Notes under the pieces: model-generated
What the model was told of the DNA's origin: nothing
What the model saw: only the letters and a program-made list of their open reading frames with translations
The model's database searches: none
Position numbers and translations under genes: made by a program
Shown here: in pieces, positions 45,647 through 53,441 of the stretch
How the letters are laid out: each line of letters opens with the position of its first letter
Position numbering within the stretch: position 1 is the first letter of the stretch
Assembly (NCBI RefSeq): GCF_000018585.1
Contig: NC_009976.1
Coordinates: forward strand, 429,982 to 493,981
Reading direction: 5' to 3'
Origin: Prochlorococcus marinus str. MIT 9211
GTDB taxonomy: Bacteria > Cyanobacteriota > Cyanobacteriia > PCC-6307 > Cyanobiaceae
Length of the DNA stretch: 64,000 nt

Positions 45647-45736
45647 TGAAATTGCGGTACGAAACCGCCTAACTGCACAGTTGCTTAGGATCTCAGATTT
45701 TCCTCTTTAAGTCAAAAAATGTTTAAAGATTATCTT

Positions 45737-46171
45737 TTAGATTTCTTTGACGACAATTTTTTCTGCCCTCGAAAGTTCTTTTTTAAGACGTTCTTTCAGC
45801 TTTTCAGGCAAAGGCCGATTAGCAAAGGTCTTGTAGTGACCAGCCATAGCATTTAAGGCCGTTTGCATGGTCGTAAAGGAATTTGTCCCATTAAATTGAG
45901 GTCTATTACGATATCTGGAAATGTACTGTGTAATAAGTTCTAAAGCCTCGTCTTTGGCTTCGGATCGATTCTCTGAATCATCTGGAATAGCAATGGTTTC
46001 TTTGAGAGTTTGAGCCACTGAGACTGTATCTTCTACAAAATCTCCTGACATGGAAGATTTTGCTGCTTGAGCAGTTTGTCCAAAAGGTAAAACCAGTAGT
46101 AAGAGGCCTAAGCAAATTGCCCAAGCAGCTCTCATCAACCTTTCTTTAAGCTGATGAAAGTTAGAAAACAT
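45737..46171 (-). CDS. psb27: Photosystem II assembly factor Psb27
   Basis: A 144-residue lumenal protein that binds CP43 during PSII assembly and repair. The signal peptide (AAWAICLGLLLLVLPFGQTAQAA) is followed by the four-helix domain with LKETIAIPDDSENRSEAKDE, ISRYRNRPQFNGTNSFTTMQ and ALNAMAGHYKTFANRPLPEK. Freshwater homologues carry a lipobox Cys at the end of the signal peptide; none is present here, so cleavage by ordinary signal peptidase is predicted. ATG 46171 and ATG 46135 (MRAAWAIC) are both possible. proS is upstream. Confidence 0.93.
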   Translation of the reverse strand: MFSNFHQLKERLMRAAWAICLGLLLLVLPFGQTAQAAKSSMSGDFVEDTVSVAQTLKETIAIPDDSENRSEAKDEALELITQYISRYRNRPQFNGTNSFTTMQTALNAMAGHYKTFANRPLPEKLKERLKKELSRAEKIVVKEI

Positions 46172-46204
46172 TTGATATATGCAATTGCTCCAACTTTAGA
46201 AGAA

Positions 46205-48007
46205 TTAATAGGAGATTGATGATTTCTTTCTAGATATCTCTGCTATTAGCTCTTTTACAACAATTTCAGATTCAATTAGCTTTACACTTCTATCAGACCT
46301 TTTGAGCAGTTCTACCTTGCCTGAGGACGAATCGCGACCAACTACAACTCTCCAAGGGATTCCTATTAGATCAGCATCTTTAAACTTCACACCGGCTCTT
46401 TCATCCCTGTCATCCAGTAGTACATCAATACCTTTATGCCTTAGTTGCTTATATATATCCTCGCCAAGCCTATTTTGAACTTCGTCCTTTATGTTGGCGA
46501 TGACAATAATTACCTCAAAGGGAGAGATAGATAATGGCCAAATTATTCCTGATTGATCATGACTTTGCTCAACTGCAGCTTGTGCAATTCTAGAAACTCC
46601 TATCCCATAACAACCCATCCAGAAAGGCTCAGAGCTACCTTTCTCATTAGTAAAATTGGCTTCAAGAGATGAGGAATACTTCCTTCCTAATTGAAAGATA
46701 TGACCTACTTCAATTCCTCTTTTTTCTATTAAAAATTGCTTATTATCATAAAAGCATTGATCACCAGGTTTTGCTTTTCTAATGTCAACTACTTTCGGTA
46801 AACCACCAACATCAGACCAACTTGAGAATGCTCTATGTTGTTCAGTTTTATTAGCACCACATACAAATAATTCTAACTCTGCTGCAGTCTTGTCTGCAAA
46901 TCTAACAAATTTTTTATTCCAGCTAGATGCATTTGATAACATTACATCTTCTAAGTCAGGACCTATTGATCCAAAAGGTATATTGATCAAGCCCTGTCTA
47001 TCTAAATCATCCTCTGTAATTGACTTTAGTGCAATTAAATTTTTATTTAGAAACTTACTTATTTCATTCGAAAGCTTTGTTTCATTAAGCTCTTGATCTC
47101 CTCTTATGCTTATTAGAACTGGCTGCTCTCTCCCATTCTCTAGTATGGCTAGCATGACAATCACTTTTATTATTTGATCCGCTTGGAAATTTTGATTTAA
47201 GCAAAGTTCATTTATAGAGTTTTGATTTTTTGTTTCTATTAATATTGGAGCATTTTTTTCTAGAGGGATAGCGGCCTTAGGTATAGAAATAGCCTTCTCT
47301 TGATTTGCAGCGTATTTTCCATCTTTAGAAATAAGTATTAAATCCTCTCCAGCATCTGCTGTCACCATAAATTCTTGAGATGCAGCACCCCCTATTGCAC
47401 CACTATCTGCTTCGACTGCAACTGTTTTTATCCCACACCTTTCAAAAATTTTTCGGTATGCATCATCCATTGATGCATAAGAAGTCTTTAGATCTTCTTC
47501 ATTAGCATGAAAAGAATATGCATCTTTCATAATAAATTCTCTGCTTCGCATTAAACCAAACCTTGGCCGTATCTCATCTCTAAACTTAGTCTGAATCTGA
47601 TAAAGATTTACTGGAAGTTGCTTATAAGAATGGAGACTTTCTCCAGCAATTTGGGTGATAATCTCTTCATGTGTAGGCCCAAGTCCTAGTTCTCTACCTT
47701 GCCTGTCTTTTAAATTAAACATTATTCCCTCTCCTGCCGTATATCCTTCCCATCTGCCAGTCTTTTTCCATAAATCTGATGGATGCAGCTGTGGTAATAG
47801 AGCTTCCAAGCATCCTTTTGCATTTAACTCTTCTCGAATAATGCAATTGATTTTTTGAATAACTCTCCACATCAAAGGCAAATAAGCGTATATCCCTGAT
47901 GTGATTCGTTTTATAAAGCCCCCTCTGATGAGTAATTGGTGGGAGATTATTTCGGCGTCGGCGGGAGCATCCCGCAGCGTCACCAGCATTAGGCGGGAGA
48001 CGCGCAT
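46205..48007 (-). CDS. proS: Prolyl-tRNA synthetase, bacterial type
   Basis: A 600-residue class II synthetase. Motif 1 is in AYLPLMWRVIQKINCIIREE, motif 2 in NLYQIQTKFRDEIRPRFGLMRSREF and motif 3 in GCYGIGVSRIAQAAVEQ. The editing insertion between motifs 2 and 3 is complete, which fits the bacterial, Glu-rich branch rather than the eukaryotic-like one. The anticodon-binding domain ends the protein. ATG 48007 is used. psb27 follows on the same strand by 33 bases. Confidence 0.96.
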   Translation of the reverse strand: MRVSRLMLVTLRDAPADAEIISHQLLIRGGFIKRITSGIYAYLPLMWRVIQKINCIIREELNAKGCLEALLPQLHPSDLWKKTGRWEGYTAGEGIMFNLKDRQGRELGLGPTHEEIITQIAGESLHSYKQLPVNLYQIQTKFRDEIRPRFGLMRSREFIMKDAYSFHANEEDLKTSYASMDDAYRKIFERCGIKTVAVEADSGAIGGAASQEFMVTADAGEDLILISKDGKYAANQEKAISIPKAAIPLEKNAPILIETKNQNSINELCLNQNFQADQIIKVIVMLAILENGREQPVLISIRGDQELNETKLSNEISKFLNKNLIALKSITEDDLDRQGLINIPFGSIGPDLEDVMLSNASSWNKKFVRFADKTAAELELFVCGANKTEQHRAFSSWSDVGGLPKVVDIRKAKPGDQCFYDNKQFLIEKRGIEVGHIFQLGRKYSSSLEANFTNEKGSSEPFWMGCYGIGVSRIAQAAVEQSHDQSGIIWPLSISPFEVIIVIANIKDEVQNRLGEDIYKQLRHKGIDVLLDDRDERAGVKFKDADLIGIPWRVVVGRDSSSGKVELLKRSDRSVKLIESEIVVKELIAEISRKKSSISY

Positions 48008-48163
48008 AAACTTTTTCCTTTATGACTGAATACCGATCCTATCCCCTTGAAGGGAAACAGTGTGACTAACCACTAAAGTGTCATGGATGTATCAATCTAG
48101 ATAGATCTTTGAAGTATTTATCTGCTAACTTCTGCAAAGTTTTTTCTGACATGTAAATAGATC

Positions 48164-48628
48164 ATGTTTAATGGTGATGTGGCTTCAAATGATTCTCAAC
48201 CGTTAGACATAACAGCTGATCTCAAGGATTACAAGACTGGCATGACCAATTCAGACTCACTTATCGGTATAGATGAAGTACAGAAGGCACTTAATCGCTC
48301 AAGGGCCTCTGTTTATAGGTACACAAATACTGACACTAGAAATTTAAACCCTCCTTTTAACCCAAGGAAACTAAACCCTGAATACCGAAGTGATCAAAAA
48401 GATCCCCTTCTTTTTCATCCTAATGAGGTGGCTAGATTTGCTAAAGACATACTTAGGATTAAAGAAGTTACTGTTGAAGTATTAAATTCACCTTCTACAG
48501 AGACTCAGAATGTTTTGGCTTCTATTCTGGAAGAGTTGCGTCTAATAAGAATTCAACTGGAGGGAACCTCACCTGCTTCTGAGGAGTTTTTAACTAATCG
48601 AGAGAGAAAGGACTGGCCAGCCGCCTAA
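48164..48628 (+). CDS. HTH protein (possible resolvase- or MerR-like DNA-binding), unknown target
   Basis: A 154-residue protein with a helix-turn-helix-like segment, IGIDEVQKALNRSRASVYRYTN near residues 34-56, and a Tyr/Arg-rich stretch with NPEYRSDQKDPLLFHPNEV. A long C-terminal helix (about 95-135) could dimerise it. The pattern 'a specific residue set chosen by SRASVYRY' resembles recognition helices of small excisionase/MerR-type proteins. ATG 48164 is used; ATG 48242 would still keep the HTH. It is divergent from proS. Confidence 0.6.
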   Translation: MFNGDVASNDSQPLDITADLKDYKTGMTNSDSLIGIDEVQKALNRSRASVYRYTNTDTRNLNPPFNPRKLNPEYRSDQKDPLLFHPNEVARFAKDILRIKEVTVEVLNSPSTETQNVLASILEELRLIRIQLEGTSPASEEFLTNRERKDWPAA

Positions 48629-48695
48629 TGTGAAAAAAGTGTGAGAAAATACATACAATGCAGAAAATCAAAAAAAGGTTTTCTTTCAATTCTTG

Positions 48696-48720
48696 AGAGA
48701 TTTAGTTTTTGATCTCTTTT
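48696..48720 (+). terminator. Hairpin with following T run
   Basis: AGAGAT (48696-48701) pairs with ATCTCT (48712-48717) around a 10-base loop, and T residues continue through 48720. It lies 68 bases past the stop of the HTH gene. A second short hairpin, AGAAAA/TTTTCT (48662-48684), precedes it. Together they resemble an intrinsic terminator, although the stems are short. Confidence 0.4.
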
Positions 48721-48747
48721 AATTCATTTATTGTTGAATCAATCTGA

Positions 48748-49041
48748 ATGGATTCAGAATCAACTTCAGTCAGACACTCCTATCAGACGGAATCTTCACC
48801 CCTTGCAAATGCAGGAGATCTTACTGAGGTAGATGATGATGACCCCTATAGTTGGAATGGAACTTCAAATGCTTTATTCGGCTTGGCGATTGCAATAGTT
48901 TCGATTGGAGTTCCACTTTCAGTAGTAGTAATTGATCAACCTTCTGCAAATGATGAAACCATCCCAACTGCTTTAGAGCCTTATGGATCTAAGCCCTATC
49001 CCTCCTTCTCCATCAAAAGGTTTAGTAAACCTGGTAGTTGA
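48748..49041 (+). CDS. Small single-pass membrane protein
   Basis: A 97-residue protein. An N-terminal acidic part (SPLANAGDLTEVDDDDPYSWNGTSN) leads into one hydrophobic helix (about 42-63, ALFGLAIAIVSIGVPLSVVV) and a polar tail of about 35 residues. The family was not recognised. Its last 59 bases overlap the start of the second pyrophosphatase in another frame, so the two are probably translated from one transcript. Confidence 0.6.
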   Translation: MDSESTSVRHSYQTESSPLANAGDLTEVDDDDPYSWNGTSNALFGLAIAIVSIGVPLSVVVIDQPSANDETIPTALEPYGSKPYPSFSIKRFSKPGS

Positions 49042-49510
49042 AATACCTGCTGGAAGTAGGAATAAATATGAGTACTTTTCAGAAGCTGGTGTAATGGCTC
49101 TGGATAGGGTTTTGCATTCATCGGTACGGTACCCCTTTGATTATGGATTTATTCCCAACACACTTGCAGAGGATGGTGCTCCATTAGATGCAATGGTCAT
49201 TATGGAAGAACCTACATTTGCAGGATGTTTAATTCAGGCAAGACCTATTGGAGTACTTGATATGCATGATTCAGGTGCATATGATGGAAAACTATTGTGC
49301 ATTCCAACGGCAGATCCTCGTCAGAAAGATATTAATAGTATTCGACAAATTGCTCCCAACCAACTTGAAGATGTTGCTGAATTTTTTAGAACATATAAGA
49401 GCTTGGAGGGTAGAGTTGTTTTGATAGATGGTTGGAGGGATTTTGATGCAGTAGATGACTTACTTCAAACTTGTATAGAAGCTAAGAATAACGCAGAATC
49501 TAATAATTAG
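48983..49510 (+). CDS. ppa: Inorganic pyrophosphatase, family I, second copy
   Basis: A 175-residue protein close to the standard cyanobacterial pyrophosphatase. Most active-site residues are in place: Glu20, Lys28, Glu30, Arg42, Tyr50, Tyr54, Asp64, Asp69, Asp96, Asp101, Lys103 and the YK pair near 145. The metal ligand equivalent to E. coli Asp67 is Ala66 (sequence EDGAPLD instead of the usual DGDPxD). The first copy at 33137 keeps that Asp. The start MDLSPIP matches homologues exactly, so the 59-base overlap with the preceding gene is probably real. Confidence 0.92.
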   Translation: MDLSPIPPSPSKGLVNLVVEIPAGSRNKYEYFSEAGVMALDRVLHSSVRYPFDYGFIPNTLAEDGAPLDAMVIMEEPTFAGCLIQARPIGVLDMHDSGAYDGKLLCIPTADPRQKDINSIRQIAPNQLEDVAEFFRTYKSLEGRVVLIDGWRDFDAVDDLLQTCIEAKNNAESNN

Positions 49511-49556
49511 TTCTTAATTAAATTTTCTAGGATATAATTAAGGAAAATTAATTACT

Positions 49557-49913
49557 ATGCGTGTCAAGATCTATAGCTATTCAGCATGTGGAACATGTAA
49601 GAAAGCCCTGAAATGGCTTGATTTAAACAATATTGATTATGAGTTAATTGATATAACAATAAACCCACCTTCTAGAAAACTGATTATTAGTGCCTTAGAA
49701 CAGCTAGGAAGTAGGAAATTCTTACTTAACACCAGTGGTAAGAGTTATAGAGAGCTAGGTGGAGAAACGATTAGATCAAAAACAGATGAAGAGGTGATAG
49801 ATCTACTTGCTCTTGATGGGAAACTAATAAAAAGACCTTTTCTAGTTGATAATAAAGGAAGAGTTTTAGTTGGCTTTAAAGAACCTAGTTGGAAGGATTT
49901 CTTTCAGAATTGA
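49557..49913 (+). CDS. Spx/ArsC-family protein (YffB-like)
   Basis: A 118-residue thioredoxin-fold protein. The redox motif CGTC (Cys11, Cys14) in YSACGTCKKALKWLDL is at the N-terminus. LNTSGKSYRELG near residue 58 and RPFLVDNKGRVLVGFKEP near 93 are typical of the ArsC/Spx family. The classical arsenate reductase Arg residues cannot be verified, so a stress-regulator or glutathione-linked role is equally possible. Its 3' end overlaps the converging membrane protein by 29 bases. Confidence 0.82.
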   Translation: MRVKIYSYSACGTCKKALKWLDLNNIDYELIDITINPPSRKLIISALEQLGSRKFLLNTSGKSYRELGGETIRSKTDEEVIDLLALDGKLIKRPFLVDNKGRVLVGFKEPSWKDFFQN

Positions 49914-51384
49914 AGTTTAGTAAATCTAACTCCTTAATTATTTCATTGACTTCTAATTGATTTTTGAATTGACGGAAGCTGGAGATTTTTAACTCTTCAA
50001 GGAAAGAAGTTATCAACTCTTGGCTTTGTCTTCTAATTACTTCATTCTCTAATAGATAGGCCAGCTCCTCCCAAAATCGATCGACAACATCCACGCTTAA
50101 TTTATTAAGCGTTAGATCTTTCTCGGATATTTTATTAGCCGTATTCTTTGATAAATCTAGGATTGCATCTGTCATTCCTAATGCTAATTGGAGGCTTATC
50201 GCAGACTCTGCTTTTCCTATTAAAGGACTTCCTTTAAATGCAATAGGTAAAGAAGAGCTTTTCATACTTTTTTGTAGAGAATGATTCAATAAAGCAATGA
50301 TTTGAGGCCTTAGATTAGGACCTACCTTCTGAAGTAATAAAGGTATCCAAAGTCTTAAAAAATCCGATAAATTGTTAGCTTTATCTTTATTTATGGATTG
50401 ATGACTACGTAAACCTCTAACTTTTGAAGCTAAATTAGGTGACTTGATTATAACTTGAAAAGAATCTATAATTCTTAGTGTTAGTACCTCGAAAATCTCT
50501 ATAGCCAGAAGAGCTACTATCCATTGACTTATTACTGCTCTTATAGGTTCTAGTTGAATTAACTTTGCATTAGAAAGTTTTGCAGTAACAGGCACTATTC
50601 GCAGTATGCGGAATACAGGTAGAAATAGTGGTATATCTAACCAACTTTTCAGAAATGCATCTCTTAACGTAATACCTTTAAACTTTCTTTTTAAGTTATA
50701 TGTCTTGAATATCACGTCTATTAGGAATATTAGTTGAAAAGGCAGATCTATTTTCCAAGAATTACTTATCTGGTTCCCATTGCTATCAAATCTATATGAA
50801 TAATTGCTTCTTAATCTATTTATTATTTGGCCTTCCCAAAATAGTTTTTCATTTTCCCAGTTAACTTTCTCGAGATATGTAACTGAAAATAACTTGTTGA
50901 TAGCATTTATTCTGTTAATCTCAGAAGACTTCTGTCTGAGTCGGTTATTAATTGCAAGGAGGTTTTTACGGTTATGGGGTATCGAATTAACTTCCATTTC
51001 TTTTAGAAACTCAACACTTAATAAACTGTGTTTCCCTAAGGCTGACATTGTTTTGGTGTTATTAATACCTAGTCTTGATATTAACTCACTTAGCTGATTG
51101 AAGCTTTCGATATACTCTTGACTATTAGCATGTGGTTTTATCCCTTTCGCTCTGTCGTAAATTTTTATTGGATTTATAAACTTATTATTAGGAACTTTTA
51201 TTAAATTTGATTTAAGCACGATTAGTTTTGGCTGAATTAAGAAACTTCTTAATGGGATATAGTTAATATCAAAAATTACCCAAGAAATATTTGCCATTGC
51301 TAGTATTGCTATTGCTTTATTCCATCTATTCAAAAATCTTTGGTTAGACCTTTCTTTAGCATCTTGCCAACGAGGTCGAATCAT
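49885..51384 (-). CDS. Conserved cyanobacterial membrane protein, unknown function
   Basis: A 499-residue protein with hydrophobic segments near 25-42, 218-232, 250-265 and 288-312. The central part (FQLIFLIDVIFKTYNLKRKF, then LKSWLDIPLFLPVFRILRIV) alternates basic and hydrophobic residues in a way reminiscent of voltage-sensor-like membrane helices, but no pore or selectivity motif is visible. The C-terminal 180 residues are soluble and helical. ATG 51384 is divergent from lepB. The family is not recognised with confidence. Confidence 0.65.
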   Translation of the reverse strand: MIRPRWQDAKERSNQRFLNRWNKAIAILAMANISWVIFDINYIPLRSFLIQPKLIVLKSNLIKVPNNKFINPIKIYDRAKGIKPHANSQEYIESFNQLSELISRLGINNTKTMSALGKHSLLSVEFLKEMEVNSIPHNRKNLLAINNRLRQKSSEINRINAINKLFSVTYLEKVNWENEKLFWEGQIINRLRSNYSYRFDSNGNQISNSWKIDLPFQLIFLIDVIFKTYNLKRKFKGITLRDAFLKSWLDIPLFLPVFRILRIVPVTAKLSNAKLIQLEPIRAVISQWIVALLAIEIFEVLTLRIIDSFQVIIKSPNLASKVRGLRSHQSINKDKANNLSDFLRLWIPLLLQKVGPNLRPQIIALLNHSLQKSMKSSSLPIAFKGSPLIGKAESAISLQLALGMTDAILDLSKNTANKISEKDLTLNKLSVDVVDRFWEELAYLLENEVIRRQSQELITSFLEELKISSFRQFKNQLEVNEIIKELDLLNFNSERNPSN

Positions 51385-51471
51385 AATTACTTAATCTTCA
51401 TTCCAAGTTATTAGTATATAGGAAGTGACTATATTGGGTTATTAAATTCATCCAAATGCTATGGAGTTGAA

Positions 51472-52188
51472 TTGTTAAAAAAGAAAGCGTCTAACCCTCA
51501 GCAGATTAGTCATGTCCTTAATCAGGCTATGGCTCAACGCTTCTTTGCGTTTTGGGATTTTTGGGGGCCGGTAATTATTACCTTCACTCTTTACTTGGGT
51601 ATTCGTAATTACCTTGCTGAAGCTAGGTATATCCCTTCAGGATCAATGCTTCCAACTCTGGAGATTAATGACCGTCTTGTGATAGAAAAGCTAACTTTTC
51701 GAAGAAGACCTCCTAAGAGAGGTGAAATAGTGGTTTTCAATTCCCCTTTTTCTTTTGATCAAAAATTAATATCAGAACGATCTACGCAACTTCCTTCAAC
51801 CCTTAAGTGCACTTTACTAAGCTTGCCTTTAATAAATTTAATTCCTGGTCTTGGAGATCCAGCATGTGATGCTTATATCAAAAGGGTCGTGGCAGTTGCT
51901 GGTGATGAAGTTTTTGTCGGATTCCAAGGCGAACTCTTTGTTAATAGTCAGTTAGTTAATGAACCTTATGTAGAAAGGTTCTGCACACTATCAGCGAACA
52001 ATCTTGGTAATTGCAAATCTTTAAGAGCTAAAGTTCCTGAAGGTCATGTTTTTGTCTTAGGAGACAATCGTAGAAATAGTTGGGACGGAAGATTCTGGCC
52101 TGGCAGTCAATTTTTACCACATAAAGAAATCATAGGTAGAGCTACCTGGAGATTCTGGCCAATTAATCGAATAGGAGGTCTTCGCTAA
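51472..52188 (+). CDS. lepB: Signal peptidase I
   Basis: A 238-residue membrane serine protease that removes signal peptides. The catalytic Ser is in PSGSMLPTLE near residue 57 and the Lys in AYIKRVVAVAGDE near 139. GHVFVLGDNRRNSWDGR near 190 is the conserved box E. One N-terminal transmembrane helix (about 29-46) is present. The only start that keeps the anchor whole is TTG 51472; ATG 51529 would still retain it. Overlap with the converging dihydroorotase-like gene is 26 bases. Confidence 0.92.
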   Translation: MLKKKASNPQQISHVLNQAMAQRFFAFWDFWGPVIITFTLYLGIRNYLAEARYIPSGSMLPTLEINDRLVIEKLTFRRRPPKRGEIVVFNSPFSFDQKLISERSTQLPSTLKCTLLSLPLINLIPGLGDPACDAYIKRVVAVAGDEVFVGFQGELFVNSQLVNEPYVERFCTLSANNLGNCKSLRAKVPEGHVFVLGDNRRNSWDGRFWPGSQFLPHKEIIGRATWRFWPINRIGGLR

Positions 52189-53437
52189 TCAAGCCGCAAT
52201 CCTCAACTGCGCCAATAATTTCTTTCCCTTCCCAAGGTTGATTAGATGGATAAGGAATTTCTTCTTTTGGGAAAGTTTTTATCCAGCGCTTTTTAGGATC
52301 AAAAAGCAGCCATCGATTACTCTCCAACTTTAGTTCTTCTGGTGGAAAGTTCAGTATTTTTGAAGGGCCAAAACTTAGTGCTTCCCATAATTGCTCAACT
52401 GTCCAATTACGCTTTTCTACTAGTTCTTTCCATAGAGAGGGAAGTACTAGATCATGGCCACATATGCCAGGCGATCTTTGGTCTGTAGGCTTTTTAATTT
52501 CTGCCTGCTCTAAAGGAATTGCATGAACGGCTACGCCAGTAATGATGCGTTTCTGCAGTCCCTCAATGAGTTTATTTCGATCTTTTGCTCCCCCAAGTGA
52601 GGGACATATTCGAAGACCTTGTCCTGAAAGTTCAATTTGTGATGTGTCTGCTAGAAGGTGCCACCAAGATACGCTTGCCATGGGCTTTATAGGACTGTTG
52701 GAAAGTATTGATACTCCTTTGGCTGTTGATAAATTCATTAGCCTTAGATTTATCTCTGGGTGTTGCTCTTGCAATTCAAGTAACACCTTGATAGGGATTG
52801 TTTCACTTGCAAATGGATCTGGAACAAACCCTGCTCTCAACGTTTCTACACCTTCTCTTAAAATGCCATTCCCTTGAATACCTTTATCTCTTGGTGCAAA
52901 TAGAACAGGAGCATGACCCATTTGACCAAGCAAAAAACCTTTTTGCATTATTTCGCTTGAAAGTATTGAGTCATCTTCAGCTAAGCCAATGGCCCCAAAA
53001 TCAATAAGATCTTTATGTGGTGAGAGGTCTTTGCCATACCCTTCCAAGCTAAAACTTCCCCATAAATGTATTAATACATTTTCATTGGGATTAGAAAAAC
53101 CTTGTAGTCGTTCAGGCCGATCCCTCCATGAAAGACCTCTTGGAAGAATGGCTATTTGCCCATAGCCAGCCAATGATGCTTTATGTCTCAGGCTGACTAA
53201 TGTTTCACTGAATCCATTGAGTGGATCTTGAAGAATAGAATGTGGGTCTACGAGGCATGGCGCAAAAATTTTATTTCGGGCCTGGACTTGTTTAAATCCA
53301 TGCTTTCTTGCTATATCACGGGCATTCTCTCCAAAGGCTTTTATTCTCTTGTCGATTACGAGAACGGCACCCTCAGATAGCCTCTCTTGCTCCTTTGATA
53401 GGATTTTGACTGGATCTAATAAGTAAGTGTTTGTCAT
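52163..53437 (-). CDS. Dihydroorotase-like protein lacking catalytic residues
   Basis: A 424-residue member of the dihydroorotase/amidohydrolase family by overall pattern: FAPCLVDPHSILQDP (about 58-72) replaces the usual PGxxDxHxHxRxP, so the first metal His remains (His66) but the second is Ile68. The segment expected to hold the catalytic Asp (TDHAPH in active enzymes) reads VAVHAIPLEQ here. The lysine/His ligand segments are also not conserved. Pseudomonas PyrC' is a known inactive homologue that supports aspartate transcarbamoylase; a similar structural role is possible. ATG 53437 is used. The histidine phosphatase precedes it by 4 bases. Confidence 0.78.
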   Translation of the reverse strand: MTNTYLLDPVKILSKEQERLSEGAVLVIDKRIKAFGENARDIARKHGFKQVQARNKIFAPCLVDPHSILQDPLNGFSETLVSLRHKASLAGYGQIAILPRGLSWRDRPERLQGFSNPNENVLIHLWGSFSLEGYGKDLSPHKDLIDFGAIGLAEDDSILSSEIMQKGFLLGQMGHAPVLFAPRDKGIQGNGILREGVETLRAGFVPDPFASETIPIKVLLELQEQHPEINLRLMNLSTAKGVSILSNSPIKPMASVSWWHLLADTSQIELSGQGLRICPSLGGAKDRNKLIEGLQKRIITGVAVHAIPLEQAEIKKPTDQRSPGICGHDLVLPSLWKELVEKRNWTVEQLWEALSFGPSKILNFPPEELKLESNRWLLFDPKKRWIKTFPKEEIPYPSNQPWEGKEIIGAVEDCGLISEDLLFD

Positions 53438-53441
53438 GTTA

